Assembly: GCA_034008185.1 (NCBI GenBank)
Contig: CM067082.1
Span: forward strand, 88,349,684-88,413,683
DNA: 64,000 nucleotides
Direction of reading: 5' to 3'
DNA from: Gorsachius magnificus
Lineage: Eukaryota > Chordata > Aves > Pelecaniformes > Ardeidae
Notes under the pieces: model-generated
Seen by the model: only the letters and a program-made list of their open reading frames with translations
Told to the model about the DNA's origin: nothing
The model's database searches: none
Translations under genes and position numbers: made by a program
Part shown: positions 1 through 26,800 of the stretch, one piece after another
Position numbering within the stretch: the first letter of the stretch is position 1
How the letters are laid out: each line of letters opens with the position of its first letter

Positions 1-46
1 GTGCAAGAAAATTCAGTCTTATACTTAATCATTCGGGTGCTCAGAC

Positions 47-15780
<15,734 letters not shown>

Positions 15781-15855
15781 ACTCAAGACCGCCTGGCCTG
15801 GAAGTTTCACCCTGGTTCTCACGAATAAAAATTCACCTCCTCTCATTAACTCTGC

Positions 15856-15923
15856 ACACCTCAGGCTGTCAAGGCCTGGACCCGCCTTACACCTCAGGCT
15901 GTCAAGGCCTGGACCCGCCTTAC
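15856..15923 (+). repeat. 33-bp tandem duplication
   Basis: The unit beginning acacctcaggctgtcaagg and ending cccgcctt occurs twice back to back (15856-15888 and 15889-15921) with no mismatch, and two more bases also match. An exact copy implies a recent duplication or strong conversion at the CpG island edge. Confidence 0.9.
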
Positions 15924-16234
15924 CGGAGCAAAGCGGGCGGGACCCCTGCCTCCACCGGCTGCGCCTCCGAGCCGAACGGAGCCCTCGCTCCCGACCCAGC
16001 ACTACAGAGCGGGGTAGCTCCTCACACACGTGAGGCGAGGCCACGGGTGACCCGGCCCATCCCAGACCAGCCCGAGGGCTGGGAGAAGCCGTCCTGCTCA
16101 GGGACGGACGACGGACCGCGGGCTGCCCCCGCTCCAGCCCAAACCGGCGGCTCCTGCTTCCTGGTGGGACCCCGCGACCTCCCCAAACGGCCCGGCCCGG
16201 GACAGGCGGGACGCGCCCACCAACAGGCACTCAC

Positions 16235-16345
16235 CGGGACCGGGACCCTTCCCCACCGCCACCGAGCGCGGCCACACACTCACTGCGGCGCTGCGGGCGA
16301 TGCCAGCCGGGCGTCGGTGCCCGCTCCCGCTGCCGGGCCGCTCTG
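16235..16345 (-). other. MAK: Candidate MAK non-coding exon 1
   Basis: Inferred from position. In the minus direction, downstream of the X-box-like site, a donor CCG|gtgagtgcc occurs at 16235-16234. A second possible donor, GCA|gtgagt, lies near 16281. Neither transcription start nor splice use is shown; the upper boundary is arbitrary. Confidence 0.35.
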
Positions 16346-16349
16346 CCTT

Positions 16350-16363
16350 GTCGCCGGGGCGAC
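16350..16363. promoter_or_regulatory. RFX X-box-like motif
   Basis: GTCGCCGGGGCGAC fits the X-box consensus RYYNYY-N(1-3)-RRNRAC, with perfectly inverted GTCGCC/GGCGAC half-sites and a 2-bp spacer. RFX factors drive many ciliary genes through such sites close to the transcription start. It lies just upstream (minus direction) of the candidate MAK first exon. High local GC raises the chance of a coincidental match. Confidence 0.5.
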
Positions 16364-16415
16364 GGCGCGGGGCGGTGGGCGGGGCCTGCCGATGGCCCCG
16401 CCCCCTCTCGCCGTG

Positions 16416-16457
16416 GTCACGTGGGGCGGCGGGCGGAGCGGGTGCGTGTGTCACGTG
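16416..16457. promoter_or_regulatory. Two GTCACGTG E-boxes
   Basis: Identical octamers GTCACGTG occur at 16416-16423 and 16450-16457, start to start 34 bp. The core CACGTG is the palindromic site for USF, MITF/TFE and MYC/MAX-type bHLH-ZIP proteins. They sit at the upstream edge of the CpG island relative to MAK. Confidence 0.5.
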
Positions 16458-16634
16458 TTTCCTTCAAGGTAGCGCCGCAGTGCGCGAGACTGCCCTGGGG
16501 CTGCCGTTAACCGTCATTAATGGTAACGGTAATTACATATTAAATAAAGCCCCCAGCTAAGCCACCGCGTGCTTAGGATTTGCCTAGAAAATCCTATCTG
16601 TAATATTCGTAGCTGTCATGAAGTCTGAAGGTTT

Positions 16635-16724
16635 CCCCCCCCCCCCCCAGCGTTTTTCCTTTATTATTTATTGTAAGCAACTTACTAAAATGCGCATTGC
16701 TGATATTGTGCGGGGGGGGGGGGG
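16635..16724. repeat. C14 tract followed by G13 tract (inverted complementary homopolymers)
   Basis: C14 at 16635-16648 and G13 at 16712-16724 are separated by 63 bp of ordinary AT-rich sequence. On one strand they could pair as a 13-bp C:G stem with a 63-nt loop, and each may also form i-motif/G-quadruplex structures. A further C13 lies at 17350-17362. Confidence 0.9.
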
Positions 16725-16787
16725 AGACTTTGAATGCCATATGTCTTCTACATATATTCTGTAAACAATCATAAAGTTGAATCTGTG

Positions 16788-16993
16788 GGAGAACTTTACT
16801 CTGAGGGTGAGAGAGCCCTGGCACAGGCTGCCCTGGGGGGCTGGGGAGTCTCCTTCTCTGGAGATCTTCAGAGCCCGCCTGGACCATGTCCTGTGCAACC
16901 TGCTCTGGGTGAACCTGCTTCAGCAGGGGGGTTGGGCTGGATGATCTCCCAAGGTCCCTTCCAACCCTTGCCGCTCTGTGATTCTGTGATTCT
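16788..16993 (+). mobile_element. CR1 LINE 3'-end fragment
   Basis: Shows the CR1 3' terminal module: gagggtgagagagccctggc, acaggctgccctggggggct, then gggttgggctggatgatctc and the tail gtgattctgtgattct, a repeated octamer. It is only about 205 bp, so 5'-truncated as usual for CR1, and non-coding. Plus orientation. The C14/G13 tracts lie just upstream. Confidence 0.88.
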
Positions 16994-19900
16994 TCCCAGT
17001 GCTTTGTAGCCCGCATCTCTCCGGTGCATATGGAAGGCACGGTTAATTAAAATTGCATATTTAGTGCCTGAGGCAGAGAGTAATTTTGTCAGCGGCACCT
17101 CATTTTAAGCTTCGATTCTTCCCATTAGTTTGAACTTCCTATGTTGTAATGTTTTTGAGAGCGAGGGGCAAGAAAAGGAGGAGGTCTTTTCGACACAGTT
17201 ACTACCAGTGGCACCATAGAGGGAAAGGCAGAAAGTTGTTTTAGGAATTCAGATTCCTATCTGCTTCACCAAGCTGGCAGCTCGGGCTTGCTGAGTGAAA
17301 ACAGGAAGCTGTCTTAGCTTTACCTTTTGTTTGGTTGGGGTTTTTTGTTCCCCCCCCCCCCCATTCCTCATTAACTGCTGTGGTAACTTTGTGATGGTTT
17401 AAGCATCGTTGACAGATTAATTGCTTCTACCTCAAGTCAACTGGGTGGAACATGGGGCTATGGGAATCGGTTTTCTGGAATCCAAAGGATTCGAGCACTC
17501 ACGCATAGTTTACTGGAATGAAAGTACAAGAAAACAACGTTATATTTTCTGAAAGAGAATATGCCCGTCTCATTTATGGAAACAAAACATCAGAGGTGCC
17601 TGTCGGGTAAAATGAAGTTCAAAGGTGAGACTTGGATGTGAGAAGGGAGAAGGTGTCATCACCCACGCGGGCAGAATTCGGGCAGAGATTCACCAGGAGT
17701 TGGTCATACGTAGCAAAGCATTTAACCGAGTGTTCACCTGTCAGGATGTGTTTGAACGCTGTTACGTCTGTACGTGGAAGTACCTGGGTGGAAGTACCTC
17801 TCCACTGTCAGCGGAAACAGTGCAGCACCTGCCTAGTGCTGTCCCTTCCCTGCCCTCATGTCCTTTCCGTTTTCCCGTCTCTTCAGCTCAGCCTCGTCCC
17901 ATGGCTGCCCTTCTTTCCCAGTCATGGGCTCCCTCCTGCTCCTTCTCTGGTGCTGCCACCCAATTTCCATGGCTATCCCTCCGGCTTCCTTCCCTTGCAG
18001 GGCCGTGGGGCAAACGCAAAGTTTCCTGGGATCCTGCCAGGTTTGTGTGCCTGCGTGTTACATGGCCTGTAAGACTGGTTTGTGAAACTGTAATCCCTTC
18101 TCCAAAGAGATCAGACCCTGGAAGGGAAGGAAGCTACAGCTGCTTTCATGCTCTTATCTGGGAAGTCCCTGGAACAACGTTCTTGGTTGCTTCTGGGGCA
18201 TTTCTGCTCTAATTACAGCCACTTATAAGAGATCTGGCACAAGCAAGGGATCGGACGTTTAAATAATTTCAACGTTATTTTTGCGCAGGTGCAGCACTTC
18301 AGTCTAAATTCCATTACCTGGACCTTGTGTCTGTCAATTGTTGGTACTTTCTGTGACACTCCCCGACATTTCACACATGTGAAGGCAGAAAGGCTGTAGG
18401 CAGAACTCGATGGTGTTTAAGCCAAACTGCAACATGGTGTGGAGTTGCAGGACAAGCCCTGCAACCCGGTCACTTAGCACTTCGTTTTGTCATAAAGACA
18501 TGAGAGAGGTGCTGGGCTGTGCTTTTGCTATGAACCAGGAAACCCAAGGAAAGGCAACAGGCTGGAACAAAAAGACCCAGGATCTGCAGCGATGTTTGTG
18601 AGCCTTGCGAAAGGACCTCCAAGAACATCCTCATGCACCTGCTCCCCTGCTCGTTTTACACAACACCACAAGCAGAGCCACTGCTAATTTTCTGTTGAAA
18701 GAACCCTCTTTGGCTGTGGTCCTTAAAGGTGTCGATGCTTTGCTCAAATGCCAGCCTAAGTACCAGAAACCGGCTTCTTCCAAATGCCATTGCAACAAGT
18801 GACAGCCATCCATCTTGAAGCTAACAGGGGCTGCGTAAACTTCATTTGGCTTCTGTTTGTTTGAATGAGTTTGAGCCAAACGAGTGATGTTTCTGTGTGA
18901 TACTCGCACCTGCATCATCCCACTGATCCTTGTGTTGCATACGGACTCCTGCGTGCCCACAGAGGTGTCACGTTGAAGTGCGCTCTCTGTTTCGCACAAT
19001 CCCAGCTGCAGCACTGCATGGACAGTAGCTGGTTCACCCTCCCTTTGCCCGTGAGCGACAGGCAGATGTTCACTTTACACAGCTAGAACACCGAAGGCAA
19101 TTATCTAGGCATGGGACCCCACCGTACACCAGTCTCATTACTTCTCAGGCAGAGGGGTTTTAACAGGCCTGGACTAACTTTTCATTTTTAACTACTCCAA
19201 CATTAAAGGTCCCCCATTCTTCCTTTTTTGTCTGCATGTGACTGCTCCTGATAAGGGTGGGAATGACATGAATTTTCCTGTGTATATAATCCATCTCTTT
19301 GGAAGGCCTCCTGCATCTCTAGAAATGCACTGTGCATCATGCTAAACGGTCTCTCTCAAGAAGCACAATCCACTTTTGTGACTGGGAGTAGCTTGGTTGT
19401 ATTACATAGCTTCCCCCAGAAAGACACAAAGAAAACCCCTAGAAATCCAGAAAAAAATCCTGCAAAACCCCCAGGAAAAAAAAAACACCACACCAAACCA
19501 GGCTCAGAAATCATATTCTGCTCTATTACATCATCAGTGTCTACAGAGTAGCTCTGGTTTTCTCCCACAGGACTTGGAGGAAAGCTTGCCTCTGCCTTTA
19601 AAGATGGTAGTCTGCACCCCAAAGGAGGATGTCAGTAGGCTCAAATCAGTCAAGTTTCTGCACACCTTGTATGTAGAATTTAGCTTATTTTAAAAGCCCA
19701 GAGGTAACCTGAGCAAGCGGTAAACGAATTGCTCAGATTGTCACCAGAGACCTCTGGCAGAACTGGGTGGACACACGTGGCCACAGCATGGACCAGTGTG
19801 CCAGGCTCTGTCCTCCCAGCAGGAGGAGATAGGATCATGAAATGATGCTTACATGTAGGTACACCGATCAGATGTTTGACATAGTGGTGTCTGGTGGGTA

Positions 19901-22900
19901 CACGGTTGAAAAACATCATCAGGCGGCCTCTTATCTGCGGGAGGCATCCATTCAACACCCAGGCTTTTAAACTTTGCCATTAAAAGGCTGATGTTTTGGT
20001 ATAAAGGGCAGCCTTAGCGTGGGGACAGATGGTACTTTACCTCAGTAGGGCCCTTGTAGCCCATATGAAGCTGGAGCCACAGGTGGCCAAGGTTTGAAAG
20101 TGCTTCCCCCCCCTCCCCCAGTGACTTTGCCATAACAACTGGAATTTGTTCGATGCTGCAGTACAGGATGCGGGCTGGCAAGGGGCTCCTCTCACATACT
20201 CGAGGCAGGACCAGAAACCATGCTTGAAGGGGATGATTAATGGAAGAGAAGCTGCTTACTGAGGGACCAGAGGGAGCGCATCTTTCTTTAGGATGCTGCT
20301 TTGCTTGAGAAACGTGCTTTTAAAGGCAATCCTGCAGCTATATTAACCAAAAAGGAGGCTTTCAATTTCAGCTTTTCTGTTACAGAAGCTTGCATTGCCT
20401 TTACATTTGTATATTTTGGAGAGAAAAGTATGTACAGCAGTAGATTTTTATCCATCTGGTATTTTATCTGAAAAAGGTAACGTACAGATGTCTTGTCCCA
20501 GACACTTGTGCGTGAAATGGCACAAAGTGAAGAATGACTGCAGTAACTTTCAGAGTGGTTTTATTTGTTCCAGCACTATAGATGATGTGGTGAGGTAGCC
20601 ACTACCATAGTTTCTTACTGTGCTTAAAAAGCTGTCTTGTTTATTAGAATTAAGTCCACACGCCAAGAGGAGCATCTCAACAAAGTTGATGCAACAAAGT
20701 TCTGCTTAAAAGGCTGTGTTTAAGAGCATAGCATAATGATTTAAACATACAGCTACAATGACAAGTTTTACACCAGTAATATTAACAGCACAACCACCCC
20801 CCCAGCCTGTCTTAATGTTTTAATACACTTGAGGTCTTGAGTTGTGGTTGTCTAACTCCTCTAAAATCAACATAAAATGGAGCAACTTACAGCTTTAAAA
20901 TTTTCTTTGACTTTTGCATCTGCTGTGAATCTTTCCAGAGGTAACTTGGTGGGGGTGTTTTGGTTTGCTTTTTTCCTTTTTTTTTTTTTAAAGGTTAGTA
21001 TATGGATTAATTATCAAGCTCACCTGAATCTGTTCTTAGTAATTTAAAACACCTGGTAGAAGAATTGACCTGAGAGTTTAACAAGAGCCAAGTGAGGTAT
21101 ACAGCAAACACCCTGAAGGACAAAGTAAGCTTGCTGCAGGTGAATTAATTTTGTCTTTTTGTAAATTCCAGCTTCACATGGCTTGAATTTTTAAAATTCT
21201 AAACAATCCACTGCTGAAACGGGATGCTATTAGCTAAATTCCTATGGGGCTCAATTTCACATATCAGAGCGCGCACATTAGTTTCATAAAAATACACAAA
21301 GATAAACCACATCAGAAATAATTATTTTAAAAACTCAGGTATTTGTACACCACGCTTTGCAAGTAAGATTTGTTTAGCAGCTTGATGATAGCGTTACAAG
21401 GTTCTGTATGTCGAAGCCAGCTAGCCAGCTGCTCACATTAGTTTACGTGGTACTGTTTTTAAACATGATTTCATGTCTATTGAAAGGGTGCTTACCATAC
21501 TGTTACTCAAAGCATACTAAAAATATACACAAAACAGATTTTCCAAAATATCTGAATGTGCAAAAAGTTAAAGATACTTGGAACCTTAGTAATAAATTAT
21601 GTCACCCTGACCAATCACCTGTGTCTACATGGCTCCCTTGCTCAGCATGTGCAGTTTGGCTACGGGTTCCATTCCCCAGTATTAGGTAGCTTTCAAAATA
21701 CCTAATTTCTAAACCATCAGTGCTCCTCCATTTCTTCTTCTTCCCAGCCTACTGGAGAATTAGTTCACTTGGCTAAGAATTTGGGGATGCAAGTCCTTAG
21801 GATTTTTTTTTTGTTTAGCTTAGGTTGTCTGGAAATTTTGTTTTCTGACCTCTCAATTTGTTATGATTGCAGAGAGGAAAATGATTAGAAGTCCCTTGGA
21901 GGGAGGAGAAAAATCTAATGGAAATGCAGTGCAGAAAGCCAGCCAGGGAAGGTGCATTCAACACTGACCTGTACTGCTAAGCAGCTAAGATGTTGCATTT
22001 TTAGACAGGGAGGAGTTGTATTCATGGGTGAAGTGAGTTTCTGCAGTAATACCTGCGCAGTAATGGTCTGCCCAGCTTGCCAGACCCCTTTGGACAAAAA
22101 GCAGTTTCACTGCAAGTGCTTTTCAGGACCATATAGGCAACTCTGACACCCACACGATGCCCGGTGTGCTTGGCAGGGGTCACCTGAGCCTTCCTGCCTC
22201 CAGGTCAAGTGTTGCAGGGCGTCGGTGCCTGGTGGTGGTGGGGCTATGCCTGGGCTTCCCCTTGTTCACAGAAAGGCTGGAGAGTCTGTACTTTTGATGC
22301 AGGGGATCAAAAAGCAACATGAAATTAGCATGTAGGTTTTTCACTTCTCATTTCAGAGAAACCTACCTGGTCTTGCCATTCATCAAATGGATCATGGCGG
22401 GTGAACGGATCATTCAGGTGAATTATTCAGCAAATTGTCTTGCTTTCATTTTCTCTCATTTCTTTCAGTTGACTGTAATCTATAGCTACCTTCCTTCATC
22501 TTTTTTTTTTTCCATTACTCGGTAAGCATTTTCTTTTTTACAGGTGGAGCATTTTCTCTCAAAGCTGGAGATGGCTGGCAGGAGTTGAGGCTACAAGCGG
22601 ATTGCATCCCCCATCCGAGGAGACTGTTGACTTCAGAGGTGCCATGCCTCCACACTGCCTTTGCCCAGGCACGTTTGGGCTCAGCTCCTTGTACCATTTT
22701 AGAGGTTAGATGGGTCTGGTGTGAAATTTTGTGCGAAATATGCTTCACTCAGCACAGGTCCAGAAAAGCACTTTTGGGGGGATAAGCTGTTGTGACGTAC
22801 TGCCTCCTCACCTCTCCTCAAATCCCAAACCACTGGGCTTAGCATGCATGTAGTCAGCATGAGAATGTATTTTCCCATTTGCATGTATTTGCCACTTTTG

Positions 22901-22919
22901 GCAACTTGGCAACCTTTAG
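16994..22919. other. MAK-GCM2 intergenic interval, no gene recognised
   Basis: Besides a C13 tract at 17350-17362 I see no coding exon, tRNA or structured repeat. The longest plus-strand ORF (17625-18212, 195 codons) resembles no family and is probably chance. The part next to GCM2 presumably holds its 3' UTR: the minus-strand AATAAA nearest in the direction I checked is at 20565-20560, about 2.35 kb beyond the stop, which is too distant to assign with confidence. Confidence 0.5.
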
Positions 22920-23801
22920 TCAATATTCAGCACTCTCAAACCTTAAGGTCTGTCCTTCGTGCTCAGCATAGCTATTCCCCAGCGGTGGCCCATACCGATA
23001 GGTCTCCATGCTCTCAGCTGGTTCGGACTTTGTGTGAACCGGGTCATGCTGGTAGAGCAAGGCTGACTTTATCATTCCAAAGTCTTCCTGAATCTTCATC
23101 CCTGAATAGATAGCGCCTGAGACGTTTTCTGCCACGTGGGTATAGCTCTGAAGATTTTTTGTATCGCAGAGGTTGTCGCTGTATTTCAGCGCAGATGGCT
23201 TGTAGGCCTGATAGGACACCTTGGTGGTGGTTGTGATGACGGTTTGCAATGGTGGGGCTATGGGAGAGGGGCTGGGACCGTATCTGCAGGGGTAGTCCCC
23301 ACCATAGTAAGGGTGGTTAGCGCTCGTTTGCATCTGTCCATAGTCACTCCGGTCTCCGCTGCCAGTTTTCCCCCAAGCTGGTTTCAGTCCATAATGTCTG
23401 CCAGGGTTATCGAAACTCTTATCATGGGTGGTCACAGCGTTGTAGTGAGATCCATTCAAACCGAGGGGGTCGGCATCTATGGCAGGGCTTGTCAGATCTT
23501 TGTAAAATGCTGGGTAAGGGCTGGAGCTTATAAAGGTAGGAACTCCAAACTCATAGCTGCATGGCCTGGGCACGTAGATCCTTGGATTGGGGCACTTTGG
23601 GTATGGCGATAGCTGGTCTTCTTGGAAGCTGACCGAGTCGTAAGATGCTCTGTAGAGGTCAGTGTTTTGCAGTGAAGGGTATGACTGGGCTGGAATTGAA
23701 AAATTGGTGTCTGTGATGATACCGACCCTTTCTGGGCCATCCATGCAGGGCAGATTCTGTAGGTTATTGGTATAACCGCCGCTGTCGTGGTACCTTCCTG
23801 C
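22920..23801 (-). CDS. GCM2: GCM2 coding exon 5 (C-terminal transactivation region)
   Basis: An 882-bp terminal exon with acceptor tccttgtcag. It encodes residues 179-471 and ends FESAEY-TGA. It is rich in Tyr, Ser and Pro, as expected of a low-complexity activation region. Conserved islands include [22 protein letters not shown] and [15 protein letters not shown]. The final 70 residues ([20 protein letters not shown] and onward) differ from the human ending. Confidence 0.95.
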   Translation of the reverse strand, partial: AGRYHDSGGYTNNLQNLPCMDGPERVGIITDTNFSIPAQSYPSLQNTDLYRASYDSVSFQEDQLSPYPKCPNPRIYVPRPCSYEFGVPTFISSSPYPAFYKDLTSPAIDADPLGLNGSHYNAVTTHDKSFDNPGRHYGLKPAWGKTGSGDRSDYGQMQTSANHPYYGGDYPCRYGPSPSPIAPPLQTVITTTTKVSYQAYKPSALKYSDNLCDTKNLQSYTHVAENVSGAIYSGMKIQEDFGMIKSALLYQHDPVHTKSEPAESMETYRYGPPLGNSYAEHEGQTLRFESAEY

Positions 23802-26800
23802 CTGACAAGGACAAGTAGATCTTTGAGATTTGGGAATTGATACTGCCCGCACATATGTCTATGTCTCAACACTTGCGCTATTGCTCATTTCAGCCCTGAA
23901 TTAACAGATGTAGCATGGTGTAAAGCTTTGTTTTGCCCCAGGATCCCTAGTACGTGCTTATGACACCTTTTTAATTGGCTAAAAAGAAGTCTTGGCTTAC
24001 CTCTGAGTTGAGAGGTCTCTTTTTCTGGGAATGTTGAGAAAAGGACATTTGCTTCTTAAATGCACTTCGTCTTGCCTCTGCCTCCAATTTGCTCTCTGGC
24101 CTGGGGTGGTCATGGACTCCTTTAGCCTAGATTAGGTTTAACAAAGAATTAGACGTGAACCGGAAGGGGCTAAGGAGAGAAAATGCAATCGTAGAATGAG
24201 AGCTAGCCACAGCATGGTCTGTGGTTTGCCACAAGAGAATGGGAAGGAGAAACTAAGCAACAAGGAGGGATTAAATTTAAAAATAAATAAAATAATGATT
24301 TGCAGGTAGCTAGAAGAAAAAAGCGAGGGAAAATTCAGTGAGGATCACAGAGCTGCAAGGCTGGATGATGAAGGAGAAAAGGTGTTACCTATGTTTGTGA
24401 CATTCAGAAGTAGCTGATTAGAACCAAGGAAAAAAAAGGTTATAAATTCTATTGATTTTCTGCAGTTCAGGATCTCAGTTCTGCTTTATAGCAGCCATCA
24501 CTAAAATAGCATAAGTAGGCTTTAAAGAGGTTACACACCACCAGGCGACAAATATTCTCTACTCTAAAAACAGTAAACACCTTCTTGAAGGGGACTGAGA
24601 AGTATACCCTTGAAAGCCATCCAAAGACGCTCTGCTGTTGAAACATCTGTGAATATGCAGTTCTATGTATCCAAAGCTATATTGATATATGATAAAATAA
24701 TATACTCTACATGTCCTTACGCATTACATTTCCCTAAATGGACCCCCATATAGTCCTTAATACAAAGTAGGAAACTTAACATTGCTTTTAAAATGCTGTC
24801 CTTTCTCAAGTAGAAATTTCTAAATGAGGATTTATCTCCTGTTTCGATGGTAAAAATTTTTAGTCTTCACACATTTGTAACAGAATATCTGAGTAATACT
24901 ACTACTAAAAAAACCAAAACAGGTGAGAATTGGGAATGTGGCCAGTTTGCTTCCATTTAGTGACTGGAGAACAGAACTGACTGCAGTTTGGGTCGGGGAA
25001 AAAAAAAATAAAAAACATCCAGCAGAGAATGTAATCTCATAGAACAGAAGCTTTTTGTGAATTTTTTCGTCCTAATGTTGCTAAAAACCCCCAATTCAAC
25101 ATGCAATTTTAAATTCTAGCTTTCTAAATTTCCTTTTTTTTCTGGCAAGTTTTTAAATTCTCTTAAAATTCAAAGAAAATTTTCACATGAAGTAAGTAGA
25201 ATTTTTACATTTCAGCTTGCACAATTTAAGTAAGGCTTTCCTTTCCCCATTTATTTATTTGAATAGGAAATAAATATTAGCTCCTTGGTGAGATTCAGTT
25301 GTCAGACACGCCGGGGTGCAGGACAACTTTTTTTGTTCATATTTGTGTACTGTAAACAGGAGAACTTTAGACAGCTGTAAAGATGTTATAGTTGAGATTG
25401 AATATAGTTAACCCTCAAGTACTGCTTTTGAAAAGACACCCAAGTGTTACTGTTTTGCTTGTTCTTGCCATGTTAGTACTGCAGAGGAATTAAATCATGG
25501 ACCACAACTCCACTGTGCTCACCATGCTCAGTGTTACACAAAACAAAAAAAAAAAAAAGGAAGGAAAAAGGGGAGGGGGGAAAGAAATCACTCTATATAT
25601 GTGCATAGATACAGTTTTTGTGTGGGTGGGTGCACATGTGTATGCATGCTTTTTACCTGGAAAAATATTGCTTTGCCATCAAGCCTCCAGAAGTTAGTGA
25701 CTGGATAGCCACTGTGTCCTCGGCAAGGAATCAGCTCAAGGGCTGAGTTACAGTTTGGGCAGGCTTTCTCTGTGAATAGAGACAAAGAAACTACTGAAGG
25801 CACTGGTTAAAAGGCGAGGGTGTCGTCTGAGAGTTATCAGAGCCCAAGAGCAGTATGATGAGCCTTCACCAAAATTCAGATTAAAATACGATGTTCAAGG
25901 AAATGCAACATAGACTACCAAGCATAACTGAATGGTATGGACTAGAGCTGCATCCTTGATGCAAATGGTAATGAGTTAAAGCACTGTAGATCCGTTTCCC
26001 CTTAAGTATTCACAAACAGATGTTGACGGATTTGGAACTAAATACATTCATCGTGCGCTTTGCAATTACGCCTTAGTCTGCATGCAAGGGCAGGCCCAGT
26101 TCAGGAATCGAGCCCAGCTGAAAGAAATGGGGTCCCTTGGGCACCCCAATTCTCCCGAGGCGCCCCTCACTTTGCTGCTTCTGCCGAGCCTTGTCGCATA
26201 TGGCGGGGCGAAGCTGCAGCCTGGCTCCGCCGGGCAGAGCGCAGCTCCTGGCGCACACCACCACCCCCAGGCAGGACTTCTTGAGGATCTGGCAATTGTG
26301 GTTGTTGGTGTTGCGCATGGCCCAGCCGCTGAGGTGTCTCTGGGCGTTCTTCTCCTCCCTGGAGTAGATGAAGCGCACGTAGCCATCGGGCCATTCCTGG
26401 AAGGCATCGAAGTGCTTGGGCTCCTGCGGCAGGGCAAGCGGGGTCGAGAGAGCAAGGCAGCAAGGAAGAGAACAAGAGAATATTAGCAGGATATTGCAAC
26501 CTGACGGTTTTGCCCTGTTACAAAATACGTAATGGGGAAAAAAGGGCTTTTTCTATGACCCCCCAAGCAGCAGAAAAAAAAATGGTGAAAGAACAGCTTA
26601 TTCAGAAACGCTCTATAAAAGGGGAAAGACAGTCCGAGCATCCACGTTTCAAGAGAAAGTCAGGATCCTTTCTTCTTTTGCATCATTATCTGTAATAACA
26701 TGGTCTGTTGTCACAGTTGCCTCTTTGCAGTGAGGTTACCCAGCCATAAAAGGTCAACCTCGTTACTGGCACTTAATAAGCAGTCTGCTGCTGATGTGCC

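Noticed and set aside
17625..18212. 195-codon ORF between MAK and GCM2
   Set aside because: No domain, no splice context, overlapping ORFs in other frames, and no counterpart in the conserved gene order.
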